A stretch of DNA of 64,000 nt from Cricetomys ansorgei (taxonomy: Eukaryota > Chordata > Mammalia > Rodentia > Nesomyidae). The stretch's first letter is position 1. Each line of letters starts with the position of its first letter. Both the position numbers and the translations under genes were made by a program. The stretch spans positions 167,374 through 231,373 of the forward strand of contig JAMJFZ010000177.1 of NCBI GenBank assembly GCA_026225945.1. Direction: 5' to 3'. The notes beneath the pieces were generated by a model, which was given only the letters and a program-made list of their open reading frames with translations, searched no databases and had not been told where the DNA came from. Positions 10,797 through 24,276 of this stretch are shown here, one piece after another.

Positions 10797-10829
10797 TGTA
10801 ACAGATGATATACCATGGGCACTCCGGCA

Positions 10830-11314
10830 AAGTTTTCCCTTTCCCAGGCAGCCTTTCTCCCATGAGCACTGAGAGTCTCCAGAAGCCCTTCTCCACAAGG
10901 ACTAAGACCTTGCCTGATGGAGCCTATTAAAGAGACCACCTTCCCAGGCTATTGGGGACAACTCTCCCATTAGGTAGCCAGCCTCCTTTAGGCAGCCTCT
11001 CTGATGCTGCGAATGGTGCTCCCTTGGAGAGGGCCTGCCTGCTCTGAGTTCTCAGAGGTGCCGGGTTGCCAATCCCAAGGATGGGTCCTGCAAACTTCAA
11101 TGTTGTTATCAGACAATTGGTAAGACAGACCTTAGACAGGTACAGGGTCATCCGGAAAAGAGTCTAGACCTCATGGCCAGCTTATACTGAGGGATGGGAC
11201 CCTGAAGGGGGCTTCCCCTTCACAAGGACTTGACTTTTCCCTCCCAATCAGGGGCATACATAGCTTCCTATTCGGAGGACTCCCAGAGAAAAACCTATGC
11301 ACTCTCTCTGTTTT

Positions 11315-11367
<53 letters not shown>

Positions 11368-11471
11368 AAGTTGCAGACACAGACACACCCACACACAGAC
11401 ACAAACAGACACACACCCACTCTCTCTCTCTCTCACACGGACACACCCACACACAGACACAAACAGACAAA

Positions 11472-11522
<51 letters not shown>

Positions 11523-13535
11523 CACACACACAGAGTGCGCGGACCACACAGGCACACAAGTACACAGGCGCACACCGACTCCCTCTCGCACAAACACACA
11601 GTCACAGGAAATGTTCTCGGACAGTGGACCCTGGAGCCTGCAAATTTTCTATACTCTGGTAACTATTATGACCCCTGAGATTCCATGGACGAGCCAGAGC
11701 CTGACAGGGGACTTCTGGATCCTTGAAGCTGGGCTTTCTTTCTCCTTTGGTGTGATGCAAGGAGAACTAGTCAGGGAAGCCACGAACGTGTATGGCGCCT
11801 CCATGGGAGTCTGGCATCACAAGGAGGTGGTTTTACCAACAGGAAGGAGCTTAGCAAATGTAGTCTGGGTGGTCTGATGCCTCTGTGACGTCTTTAGAGC
11901 AGGATTCAGTGTCCAAAGACAGGCGGGGTCTGGGACCTGGAAGGCTGTGCTTCGCCGTGCCCAGCCAGCCAAGCCCTGTGGCTCTTGGCCAGCAGGGCGG
12001 CTGCCCGCATGCATCCTGGCCTGGTCGCGGGACACCTGGAACTGCTCCTTGCCAAATCTCTCCCGGGCCGCCAGGAAGCCTGTAGATGAATTGGGTGCTT
12101 CCTGTGCAGCCAGGCCTAGATGCTCCCGCCTAGCCTGTGTGTCATGCCCGGGCAGAAACCGGGAACTGCCAGCGCGAGCAGCAAAGCAATTCCGCTTGAT
12201 GGCAGTAGTGCACTGTGCTCGTCAACTGCCTGGCGTCTCAGCCTGACTCCCTCCGCCCTCTTGGAGGCAAAAAAAACGGCTACCGGCAATCAGGCATCCT
12301 CAGGGGAGGAGCCAGAGAAAGAGGAATCAAGGCCTGGACATAGGAGACTGAGACCCGCCCCCTCCCTTAGGGTAGCCGTCCAGCACCCGTATCGGACTCA
12401 TCAGGTCCCTGGGCCCAGCACTGGCTTCCCACCTGGCAGAAGAAGGCTCTGTGTGCAAACTGGACAGTTGTGTGCATTGTGAGGGCTCCAGTGTCTCAGG
12501 CCCGAGCACATAGCCTGATGTGAGATGAGTCAGGCCTCTGGAAACCTCGGGTCTTCTTGCCCTTGGAACCAAGGGTGTTGCCTCCAGGATCCACATCCCA
12601 TCAGGGGTCAGTAGGACGCTGCTGCACATGACCCAAAGACGGGGCCCTGCTACTGAGGGGTCCGGGGACATCCACGACCTCCCCTGAAGTGGCGGGACAG
12701 ACGTCCAAGACCCTGATGTGAGGAAAAGAAGAAACATTCCGTCCACCTGTGCCCTTGCCTACCAGGCCCTGACTTTTGTTCCCCAAGCTTACCGGTTCCA
12801 TGGCATTGCCAGGCAGCCACTATGAGCTATCTCTAGGTAGGTCACAAGCACTCCCTCGCCACAGCCCATCCCCTTCCCTGCCCCTCGAACAACATCCACA
12901 CCACCACTGGGGATACTCGGTTTGCTCTCCTTCAGACAAAGCCCACAAGTGACTCTTGGTCTCTACCGACACTTCACCCTGCTACTTACCTGAGGCTGGA
13001 AATAGGCAGGCAAGCAACTCAGACCCTTCTGACAAGACTCAAGTGGACACCCGTGCACCTAGGCGCAAGGCAGAATACACAGTTCTCACGGGTCCCACCA
13101 GGATCCCCACAAAATATATCCACCCCTAACCTCCACAGTCACTTCCCACATAAGAACCTCTCAAGCCGCCTGCATCCTATGTCCTGCAGACCAGACATGA
13201 GGGACAGGGAACAAAACACCATAGAGCAGTCAATCCAGAGAATGGCTCTGTTTGACTACCAGACTACATGCAAACTTTCATATTCTCTCTCTCTCTCTGT
13301 CTCTGTCTTCACCTCTCTCCTCTCTCTCTGTCTTTGTATCTGCTCTCTCTCTCTCTCTCTCTCTCGTTCTCTCCCTCTCTCCCCCTTTCCCTCTTCCTCT
13401 CTCTCTGACTAACTTGTAATCTCTCTCCATTTCCGTGTCCTTGTCACTCACTCATAGACAGACATTCCTGGCCATGGTATCCTGGGCAGACATGACTGTC
13501 TGTGTAACAGATGATATACCATGGGCACTCCGGCA
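10830..13535 (+). repeat. Repeat unit 5 (two-module M1)
   Basis: 2706 bp. M1 lies at 11302-11534 and M2 at 13284-13406. First unit with cacaggaaatg, aaatctc and ccatggtat. It still has gtgccggg, aaagttgcag and gacccgcc. One private extra a (aaggactaag) lies near 10901. The CTCF-like site is full length and the A-run is 8. Confidence 0.97.
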
Positions 13536-14020
13536 AAGTTTTCCCTTTCCCAGGCAGCCTTTCTCCCATGAGCACTGAGAGTCTCCAGAAGCCCTTCTCC
13601 ACAAGGCTAAGACCTTGCCTGATGGAGCCTATTAAAGAGACCACCTTCCCAGGCTATTGGGGACAACTCTCCCATTAGGTAGCCAGCCTCCTTTAGGCAG
13701 CCTCTCTGATGCTGCGAATGGTGCTCCCTTGGAGAGGGCCTGCCTGCTCTGAGTTCTCAGAGGTGTCCGGGTTGCCAATCCCAAGGATGGGTCCTGCAAA
13801 CTTCAATGTTGTTATCAGACAATTGGTAAGACAGACCTTAGACAGGTACAGGGTCATCCGGAAAAGAGTCTAGACCTCATGGCCAGCTTATACTGAGGGA
13901 TGGGACCCTGAAGGGGGCTTCCCCTTCACAAGGACTTGACTTTTCCCTCCCAATCAGGGGCATACATAGCTTCCTATTCGGAGGACTCCCAGAGAAAAAC
14001 CTATGCACTCTCTCTGTTTT

Positions 14021-14075
<55 letters not shown>

Positions 14076-14186
14076 ATAGTTGCAGACACAGACACACCCA
14101 CACACAGACACAAACAGACACACACCCACTCTCTCTCTCACACAGGAAACACACCCACACACAGACACAAACAGACAAACACCCAC

Positions 14187-14243
<57 letters not shown>

Positions 14244-16242
14244 GCGCGGACCACACAGGCACACAAGTACACAGGCGCACACCGACTCCCTCTCGCACAA
14301 ACACACAGTCACAGGAAATGTTCTCGGACAGTGGACCCTGGAGCCTGCAAATTTTCTATACTCTGGTAACTATTATGACCCCTGAGATTCCATGGACGAG
14401 CCAGAGCCTGACAGGGGACTTCTGGATCCTTGAAGCTGGGCTTTCTTTCTCCTTTGGTGTGATGCAAGGAGAACTAGTCAGGGAAGCCACGAACGTGTAT
14501 GGCGCCTCCATGGGAGTCTGGCATCACAAGGAGGTGGTTTTACCAACAGGAAGGAGCTTAGCAAATGTAGTCTGGGTGGTCTGATGCCTCTGTGACGTCT
14601 TTAGAGCAGGATTCAGTGTCCAAAGACAGGCGGGGTCTGGGACCTGGAAGGCTGTGCTTCGCCGTGCCCAGCCAGCCAAGCCCTGTGGCTCTTGGCCAGC
14701 AGGGCGGCTGCCCGCATGCATCCTGGCCTGGTCGCGGGACACCTGGAACTGCTCCTTGCCAAATCTCTCCCGGGCCGCCAGGAAGCCTGTAGATGAATTG
14801 GGTGCTTCCTGTGCAGCCAGGCCTAGATGCTCCCGCCTAGCCTGTGTGTCATGCCCGGGCAGAAACCGGGAACTGCCAGCGCGAGCAGCAAAGCAATTCC
14901 GCTTGATGGCAGTAGTGCACTGTGCTCGTCAACTGCCTGGCGTCTCAGCCTGACTCCCTCCGCCCTCTTGGAGGCAAAAAAAACGGCTACCGGCAATCAG
15001 GCATCCTCAGGGGAGGAGCCAGAGAAAGAGGAATCAAGGCCTGGACATAGGAGACTGAGACCCTCCCCCTCCCTTAGGGTAGCCGTCCAGCACCCGTATC
15101 GGACTCATCAGGTCCCTGGGCCCAGCACTGGCTTCCCACCTGGCAGAAGAAGGCTCTGTGTGCAAACTGGACAGTTGTGTGCATTGTGAGGGCTCCAGTG
15201 TCTCAGGCCCGAGCACATAGCCTGATGTGAGATGAGTCAGGCCTCTGGAAACCTCGGGTCTTCTTGCCCTTGGAACCAAGGGTGTTGCCTCCAGGATCCA
15301 CATCCCATCAGGGGTCAGTAGGACGCTGCTGCACATGACCCAAAGACGGGGCCCTGCTACTGAGGGGTCCGGGGACATCCACGACCTCCCCTGAAGTGGC
15401 GGGACAGACGTCCAAGACCCTGATGTGAGGAAAAGAAGAAACATTCCGTCCACCTGTGCCCTTGCCTACCAGGCCCTGACTTTTGTTCCCCAAGCTTACC
15501 GGTTCCATGGCATTGCCAGGCAGCCACTATGAGCTATCTCTAGGTAGGTCACAAGCACTCCCTCGCCACAGCCCATCCCCTTCCCTGCCCCTCGAACAAC
15601 ATCCACACCACCACTGGGGATACTCGGTTTGCTCTCCTTCAGACAAAGCCCACAAGTGACTCTTGGTCTCTACCGACACTTCACCCTGCTACTTACCTGA
15701 GGCTGGAAATAGGCAGGCAAGCAACTCAGACCCTTCTGACAAGACTCAAGTGGACACCCGTGCACCTAGGCGCAAGGCAGAATACACAGTTCTCACGGGT
15801 CCCACCAGGATCCCCACAAAATATATCCACCCCTAACCTCCACAGTCACTTCCCACATAAGAACCTCTCAAGCCGCCTGCATCCTATGTCCTGCAGACCA
15901 GACATGAGGGACAGGGAACAAAACACCATAGAGCAGTCAATCCAGAGAATGGCTCTGTTTGACTACCAGACTACATGCAAACTTTCATATTCTCTCTCTC
16001 TCTCTGTCTCTGTCTTCACCTCTCTCCTCTCTCTCTGTCTTTGTATCTGCTCTCTCTCTCTCTCTCTCTCTCGTTCTCTCCCTCTCTCCCCCTTTCCCTC
16101 TTCCTCTCTCTCTGACTAACTTGTAATCTCTCTCCATTTCCGTGTCCTTGTCACTCACTCATAGACAGACATTCCTGGCCATGGTATCCTGGGCAGACAT
16201 GACTGTCTGTGTAACAGATGATATACCATGGGCACTCCGGCA
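13536..16242 (+). repeat. Repeat unit 6 (last two-module M1)
   Basis: 2707 bp. M1 lies at 14008-14241 and M2 at 15991-16113. First unit with gtgtccggg, tagttgcag and gaccctcc. The M1 linker between modules reads cacaggaaacac, and the terminal CA tract has lost its cc interruption (pure CA before gagtgcgcgg). The CTCF-like site is full length. Confidence 0.97.
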
Positions 16243-16727
16243 AAGTTTTCCCTTTCCCAGGCAGCCTTTCTCCCATGAGCACTGAGAGTCTCCAGAAGCC
16301 CTTCTCCACAAGGCTAAGACCTTGCCTGATGGAGCCTATTAAAGAGACCACCTTCCCAGGCTATTGGGGACAACTCTCCCATTAGGTAGCCAGCCTCCTT
16401 TAGGCAGCCTCTCTGATGCTGCGAATGGTGCTCCCTTGGAGAGGGCCTGCCTGCTCTGAGTTCTCAGAGGTGCCCGGGTTGCCAATCCCAAGGATGGGTC
16501 CTGCAAACTTCAATGTTGTTATCAGACAATTGGTAAGACAGACCTTAGACAGGTACAGGGTCATCCGGAAAAGAGTCTAGACCTCATGGCCAGCTTATAC
16601 TGAGGGATGGGACCCTGAAGGGGGCTTCCCCTTCACAAGGACTTGACTTTTCCCTCCCAATCAGGGCATACATAGCTTCCTATTCGGAGGACTCCCAGAG
16701 AAAAACCTATGCACTCTCTCTGTTTTT

Positions 16728-16776
<49 letters not shown>

Positions 16777-16876
16777 AACACAAACACATAGTTGCAGAAA
16801 CGGACACACCCACACACAGACACAAACAGACAAACACCCACTCTCTCTCTCTCTCTCTCTCACACACACAAACAGA

Positions 16877-16916
<40 letters not shown>

Positions 16917-18919
16917 GCGCGGACCACACAGGCACACAAGTACACAGGCGCACACCGACTCCCTCTCGCACAAACACACAGTCACAGGAAATGTTCTCGG
17001 ACAGTGGACCCTGGAGCCTGCAAATTTTCTATACTCTGGTAACTATTATGACCCCTGAGATTCCATGGACGAGCCAGAGCCTGACAGGGGACTTCTGGAT
17101 CCTTGAAGCTGGGCTTTCTTTCTCCTTTGGTGTGATGCAAGGAGAACTAGTCAGGGAAGCCACGAACGTGTATGGCGCCTCCATGGGAGTCTGGCATCAC
17201 AAGGAGGTGGTTTTACCAACAGGAAGGAGCTTAGCAAATGTAGTCTGGGTGGTCTGATGCCTCTGTGACGTCTTTAGAGCAGGATTCAGTGTCCAAAGAC
17301 AGGCGGGGTCTGGGACCTGGAAGGCTGTGCTTCGCCGTGCCCAGCCAGCCAAGCCCTGTGGCTCTTGGCCAGCAGGGCGGCTGCCCGCATGCATCCTGGC
17401 CTGGTCGCGGGACACCTGGAACTGCTCCTTGCCAAATCTCTCCCGGGCCGCCAGGAAGCCTGTAGATGAATTGGGTGCTTCCTGTGCAGCCAGGCCTAGA
17501 TGCTCCCGCCTAGCCTGTGTGTCATGCCCGGGCAGAAACCGGGAACTGCCAGCGCGAGCAGCAAAGCAATTCCGCTTGATGGCAGTAGTGCACTGTGCTC
17601 GTCAACTGCCTGGCGTCTCAGCCTGACTCCCTCCGCCCTCTTGGAGGCAAAAAAAACGGCTACCGGCAATCAGGCATCCTCAGGGGAGGAGCCAGAGAAA
17701 GAGGAATCAAGGCCTGGACATAGGAGACTGAGACCCTCCCCCTCCCTTAGGGTAGCCGTCCAGCACCCGTATCGGACTCATCAGGTCCCTGGGCCCAGCA
17801 CTGGCTTCCCACCTGGCAGAAGAAGGCTCTGTGTGCAAACTGGACAGTTGTGTGCATTGTGAGGGCTCCAGTGTCTCAGGCCCGAGCACATAGCCTGATG
17901 TGAGATGAGTCAGGCCTCTGGAAACCTCGGGTCTTCTTGCCCTTGGAACCAAGGGTGTTGCCTCCAGGATCCACATCCCATCAGGGGTCAGTAGGACGCT
18001 GCTGCACATGACCCAAAGACGGGGCCCTGCTACTGAGGGGTCCGGGGACATCCACGACCTCCCCTGAAGTGGCGGGACAGACGTCCAAGACCCTGATGTG
18101 AGGAAAAGAAGAAACATTCCGTCCACCTGTGCCCTTGCCTACCAGGCCCTGACTTTTGTTCCCCAAGCTTACCGGTTCCATGGCATTGCCAGGCAGCCAC
18201 TATGAGCTATCTCTAGGTAGGTCACAAGCACTCCCTCGCCACAGCCCATCCCCTTCCCTGCCCCTCGAACAACATCCACACCACCACTGGGGATACTCGG
18301 TTTGCTCTCCTTCAGACAAAGCCCACAAGTGACTCTTGGTCTCTACCGACACTTCACCCTGCTACTTACCTGAGGCTGGAAATAGGCAGGCAAGCAACTC
18401 AGACCCTTCTGACAAGACTCAAGTGGACACCCGTGCACCTAGGCGCAAGGCAGAATACACAGTTCTCACGGGTCCCACCAGGATCCCCACAAAATATATC
18501 CACCCCTAACCTCCACAGTCACTTCCCACATAAGAACCTCTCAAGCCGCCTGCATCCTATGTCCTGCAGACCAGACATGAGGGACAGGGAACAAAACACC
18601 ATAGAGCAGTCAATCCAGAGAATGGCTCTGTTTGACTACCAGACTACATGCAAACTTTCATATTCTCTCTCTCTCTCTCTGTCTCTGTCTTCACCTCTCT
18701 CCTCTCTCTCTGTCTTTGTATCTGCTCTCTCTCTCTCTCTCTCTCTCTCGTTCTCTCCCTCTCTCCCCCTTTCCCTCTTCCTCTCTCTCTGACTAACTTG
18801 TAATCTCTCTCCATTTCCGTGTCCTTGTCACTCACTCATAGACAGACATTCCTGGCCATGGTATCCTGGGCAGACATGACTGTCTGTGTAACAGATGATA
18901 TACCATGGGCACTCCGGCA
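16243..18919 (+). repeat. Repeat unit 7 (first one-module M1)
   Basis: 2677 bp. M1 lies at 16713-16914 and M2 at 18664-18790. This is the first unit where M1 has one module and the word tagttgcagaaacgg. Its terminal CA tract contains an extra aaacagacaaac block not seen elsewhere. It reads gtgcccggg, and one g is missing from the caatcagggg run. The CTCF-like site is full length, with aaatctc and gaccctcc. Confidence 0.97.
16713..16914 (+). repeat. M1, one-module form with extra CAGACAAAC block (unit 7)
   Basis: Only one module remains and the words have joined as tagttgcagaaacgg. The aacgg part matches the end of the linker that precedes module 2 in units 2 and 3 (acacgg) and in unit 9 (caacgg). 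This suggests loss of module 1 and its CT tract. The terminal CA tract here also contains aaacagacaaac, unlike other units. Confidence 0.9.
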
Positions 18920-19403
18920 AAGTTTTCCCTTTCCCAGGCAGCCTTTCTCCCATGAGCACTGAGAGTCTCCAGAAGCCCTTCTCCACAAGGCTAAGACCTT
19001 GCCTGATGGAGCCTATTAAAGAGACCACCTTCCCAGGCTATTGGGGACAACTCTCCCATTAGGTAGCCAGCCTCCTTTAGGCAGCCTCTCTGATGCTGCG
19101 AATGGTGCTCCCTTGGAGAGGGCCTGCCTGCTCTGAGTTCTCAGAGGTGCCGGGTTGCCAATCCCAAGGATGGGTCCTGCAAACTTCAATGTTGTTATCA
19201 GACAATTGGTAAGACAGACCTTAGACAGGTACAGGGTCATCCGGAAAAGAGTCTAGACCTCATGGCCAGCTTATACTGAGGGATGGGACCCTGAAGGGGG
19301 CTTCCCCTTCACAAGGACTTGACTTTTCCCTCCCAATCAGGGGCATACATAGCTTCCTATTCGGAGGACTCCCAGAGAAAAACCTATGCACTCTCTCTGT
19401 TTT

Positions 19404-19448
<45 letters not shown>

Positions 19449-19528
19449 ACACAAACACAAACACATAGTTGCAGAAACGGACACACCCACACACAGACAC
19501 AAACACAGACACAAACACCCACACCCAC

Positions 19529-19583
<55 letters not shown>

Positions 19584-21587
19584 GCGCGGACCACACAGGC
19601 ACACAAGTACACAGGCGCACACCGACTCCCTCTCGCACAAACACACAGTCACAGAAAATGTTCTCGGACAGTGGACCCTGGAGCCTGCAAATTTTCTATA
19701 CTCTGGTAACTATTATGACCCCTGAGATTCCATGGACGAGCCAGAGCCTGACAGGGGACTTCTGGATCCTTGAAGCTGGGCTTTCTTTCTCCTTTGGTGT
19801 GATGCAAGGAGAACTAGTCAGGGGAAGCCACGAACGTGTATGGCGCCTCCATGGGAGTCTGGCATCACAAGGAGGTGGTTTTACCAACAGGAAGGAGCTT
19901 AGCAAATGTAGTCTGGGTGGTCTGATGCCTCTGTGACGTCTTTAGAGCAGGATTCAGTGTCCAAAGACAGGCGGGGTCTGGGACCTGGAAGGCTGTGCTT
20001 CGCCGTGCCCAGCCAGCCAAGCCCTGTGGCTCTTGGCCAGCAGGGCGGCTGCCCGCATGCATCCTGGCCTGGTCGCGGGACACCTGGAACTGCTCCTTGC
20101 CAAATCTCTCCCGGGCCGCCAGGAAGCCTGTAGATGAATTGGGTGCTTCCTGTGCAGCCAGGCCTAGATGCTCCCGCCTAGCCTGTGTGTCATGCCCGGG
20201 CAGAAACCGGGAACTGCCAGCGCGAGCAGCAAAGCAATTCCGCTTGATGGCAGTAGTGCACTGTGCTCGTCAACTGCCTGGCGTCTCAGCCTGACTCCCT
20301 CCGCCCTCTTGGAGGCAAAAAAAAACGGCTACCGGCAATCAGGCATCCTCAGGGGAGGAGCCAGAGAAAGAGGAATCAAGGCCTGGACATAGGAGACTGA
20401 GACCCTCCCCCTCCCTTAGGGTAGCCGTCCAGCACCCGTATCGGACTCATCAGGTCCCTGGGCCCAGCACTGGCTTCCCACCTGGCAGAAGAAGGCTCTG
20501 TGTGCAAACTGGACAGTTGTGTGCATTGTGAGGGCTCCAGTGTCTCAGGCCCGAGCACATAGCCTGATGTGAGATGAGTCAGGCCTCTGGAAACCTCGGG
20601 TCTTCTTGCCCTTGGAACCAAGGGTGTTGCCTCCAGGATCCACATCCCATCAGGGGTCAGTAGGACGCTGCTGCACATGACCCAAAGACGGGGCCCTGCT
20701 ACTGAGGGGTCCGGGGACATCCACGACCTCCCCTGAAGTGGCGGGACAGACGTCCAAGACCCTGATGTGAGGAAAAGAAGAAACATTCCGTCCACCTGTG
20801 CCCTTGCCTACCAGGCCCTGACTTTTGTTCCCCAAGCTTACCGGTTCCATGGCATTGCCAGGCAGCCACTATGAGCTATCTCTAGGTAGGTCACAAGCAC
20901 TCCCTCGCCACAGCCCATCCCCTTCCCTGCCCCTCGAACAACATCCACACCACCACTGGGGATACTCGGTTTGCTCTCCTTCAGACAAAGCCCACAAGTG
21001 ACTCTTGGTCTCTACCGACACTTCACCCTGCTACTTACCTGAGGCTGGAAATAGGCAGGCAAGCAACTCAGACCCTTCTGACAAGACTCAAGTGGACACC
21101 CGTGCACCTAGGCGCAAGGCAGAATACACAGTTCTCACGGGTCCCACCAGGATCCCCACAAAATATATCCACCCCTAACCTCCACAGTCACTTCCCACAT
21201 AAGAACCTCTCAAGCCGCCTGCATCCTATGTCCTGCAGACCAGACATGAGGGACAGGGAACAAAACACCATAGAGCAGTCAATCCAGAGAATGGCTCTGT
21301 TTGACTACCAGACTACATGCAAACTTTCATATTCTCTCTCTCTCTCTGTCTCTGTCTTCACCTCTCTCCTCTCTCTCTGTCTTTGTATCTGCCTCTCTCT
21401 CTCTCTCTCTCTCTCTCGTTCTCTCCCTCTCTCCCCCTTTCCCTCTTCCTCTCTCTCTGACTAACTTGTAATCTCTCTCCATTTCCGTGTCCTTGTCACT
21501 CACTCATAGACAGACATTCCTGGCCATAGTATCCTGGGCAGACATGACTGTCTGTGTAACAGATGATATACCATGGGCACTCCGGCA
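18920..21587 (+). repeat. Repeat unit 8 (one-module M1 with left-edge patches)
   Basis: 2668 bp. M1 lies at 19391-19581 and M2 at 21333-21458. M1 is the one-module form with a private acacagacacaaacacccac expansion. The unit carries left-edge states gtgccggg, cacagaaaatg and ccatagtat inside an otherwise core background. The A-run is 9. The CTCF-like site is full length (from 20034). Confidence 0.97.
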
Positions 21588-22072
21588 AAGTTTTCCCTTT
21601 CCCAGGCAGCCTTTCTCCCATGAGCACTGAGAGTCTCCAGAAGCCCTTCTCCACAAGGCTAAGACCTTGCCTGATGGAGCCTATTAAAGAGACCACCTTC
21701 CCAGGCTATTGGGGACAACTCTCCCATTAGGTAGCCAGCCTCCTTTAGGCAGCCTCTCTGATGCTGCGAATGGTGCTCCCTTGGAGAGGGCCTGCCTGCT
21801 CTGAGTTCTCAGAGGTGTCCGGGTTGCCAATCCCAAGGATGGGTCCTGCAAACTTCAATGTTGTTATCAGACAATTGGTAAGACAGACCTTAGACAGGTA
21901 CAGGGTCATCCGGAAAAGAGTCTAGACCTCATGGCCAGCTTATACTGAGGGATGGGACCCTGAAGGGGGCTTCCCCTTCACAAGGACTTGACTTTTCCCT
22001 CCCAATCAGGGGCATACATAGCTTCCTATTCGGAGGACTCCCAGAGAAAAACCTATGCACTCTCTCTGTTTT

Positions 22073-22121
<49 letters not shown>

Positions 22122-22217
22122 GACACAGACACACCCACACACACACAAAACACACACCACTCTCTCTGCTCTCAACGGACACACCCACACACAGACACAA
22201 ACAGACAACACACACCA

Positions 22218-22258
<41 letters not shown>

Positions 22259-24276
22259 CACACACACAGAGTGCGCGGACCACACAGGCACACAAGTACA
22301 CAGGCGCACACCGACTCCCTCTCGCACAAACACACAGTCACAGGAAATGTTCTCGGACAGTGGACCCTGGAGCCTGCAAATTTTCTATACTCTGGTAACT
22401 ATTATGACCCCTGAGATTCCATGGACGAGCCAGAGCCTGACAGGGGACTTCTGGATCCTTGAAGCTGGGCTTTCTTTCTCCTTTGGTGTGATGCAAGGAG
22501 AACTAGTCAGGGGAAGCCACGAACGTGTATGGCGCCTCCATGGGAGTCTGGCATCACAAGGAGGTGGTTTTACCAACAGGAAGGAGCTTAGCAAATGTAG
22601 TCTGGGTGGTCTGATGCCTCTGTGACGTCTTTAGAGCAGGATTCAGTGTCCAAAGACAGGCGGGGTCTGGGACCTGGAAGGCTGTGCTTCGCCGTGCCCA
22701 GCCAGCCAAGCCCTGTGGCTCTTGGCCAGCAGGGCGGCTGCCCGCATGCATCCTGGCCTGGTCGCGGGACACCTGGAACTGCTCCTTGCCAAATCTCTCC
22801 CGGGCCGCCAGGAAGCCTGTAGATGAATTGGGTGCTTCCTGTGCAGCCAGGCCTAGATGCTCCCGCCTAGCCTGTGTGTCATGCCCGGGCAGAAACCGGG
22901 AACTGCCAGCGCGAGCAGCAAAGCAATTCCGCTTGATGGCAGTAGTGCACTGTGCTCGTCAACTGCCTGGCGTCTCAGCCTGACTCCCTCCGCCCTCTTG
23001 GAGGCAAAAAAAACGGCTACCGGCAATCAGGCATCCTCAGGGGAGGAGCCAGAGAAAGAGGAATCAAGGCCTGGACATAGGAGACTGAGACCCTCCCCCT
23101 CCCTTAGGGTAGCCGTCCAGCACCCGTATCGGACTCATCAGGTCCCTGGGCCCAGCACTGGCTTCCCACCTGGCAGAAGAAGGCTCTGTGTGCAAACTGG
23201 ACAGTTGTGTGCATTGTGAGGGCTCCAGTGTCTCAGGCCCGAGCACATAGCCTGATGTGAGATGAGTCAGGCCTCTGGAAACCTCGGGTCTTCTTGCCCT
23301 TGGAACCAAGGGTGTTGCCTCCAGGATCCACATCCCATCAGGGGTCAGTAGGACGCTGCTGCACATGACCCAAAGACGGGGCCCTGCTACTGAGGGGTCC
23401 GGGGACATCCACGACCTCCCCTGAAGTGGCGGGACAGACGTCCAAGACCCTGATGTGAGGAAAAGAAGAAACATTCCGTCCACCTGTGCCCTTGCCTACC
23501 AGGCCCTGACTTTTGTTCCCCAAGCTTACCGGTTCCATGGCATTGCCAGGCAGCCACTATGAGCTATCTCTAGGTAGGTCACAAGCACTCCCTCGCCACA
23601 GCCCATCCCCTTCCCTGCCCCTCGAACAACATCCACACCACCACTGGGGATACTCGGTTTGCTCTCCTTCAGACAAAGCCCACAAGTGACTCTTGGTCTC
23701 TACCGACACTTCACCCTGCTACTTACCTGAGGCTGGAAATAGGCAGGCAAGCAACTCAGACCCTTCTGACAAGACTCAAGTGGACACCCGTGCACCTAGG
23801 CGCAAGGCAGAATACACAGTTCTCACGGGTCCCACCAGGATCCCCACAAAATATATCCACCCCTAACCTCCACAGTCACTTCCCACATAAGAACCTCTCA
23901 AGCCGCCTGCATCCTATGTCCTGCAGACCAGACATGAGGGACAGGGAACAAAACACCATAGAGCAGTCAATCCAGAGAATGGCTCTGTTTGACTACCAGA
24001 CTACATGCAAACTTTCATATTCTCTCTCTCTCTCTCTGTCTCTGTCTTCACCTCTCTCCTCTCTCTCTGTCTTTGTATCTGCTCTCTCTCTCTCTCTCTC
24101 TCTCTCGTTCTCTCCCTCTCTCCCCCTTTCCCTCTTCCTCTCTCTCTGACTAACTTGTAATCTCTCTCCATTTCCGTGTCCTTGTCACTCACTCATAGAC
24201 AGACATTCCTGGCCATGGTATCCTGGGCAGACATGACTGTCTGTGTAACAGATGATATACCATGGGCACTCCGGCA
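21588..24276 (+). repeat. Repeat unit 9 (third kind of M1)
   Basis: 2689 bp. M1 lies at 22060-22270 and M2 at 24021-24147. M1 keeps traces of two modules but has no ttgcag word at all, and its linker reads ctctgctctcaacgg. Other states are core: gtgtccggg, cacaggaaatg, aaatctc, gaccctcc, ccatggtat. This is the last consecutive unit with a full-length CTCF-like site (from 22733). Confidence 0.97.
22060..22270 (+). repeat. M1, ttgcag-less form (unit 9)
   Basis: The CA tract passes directly into acagacacagacacaccc, then a short damaged module, ctctctctgctctcaacgg, and a complete module 2. It is 211 bp, between the two-module (228-237) and one-module (183-202) sizes. The ttgcag word present in every other unit is absent. 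Confidence 0.9.

Larger units (their letters stand above)
8117..10829 (+). repeat. Repeat unit 4 (two-module M1, longest unit; reference for site annotation)
   Basis: 2713 bp, the longest unit. M1 lies at 8588-8824 and M2 at 10575-10700. It is the first unit with gactccc and aaagttgcag. It keeps cacagaaaatg, aaagctc, gacccgcc, cagccaaag and ccatagtat. The A-run is 8 and the CTCF-like site is full length. I use this unit to place the internal sites listed below because it has few private changes. Confidence 0.97.
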
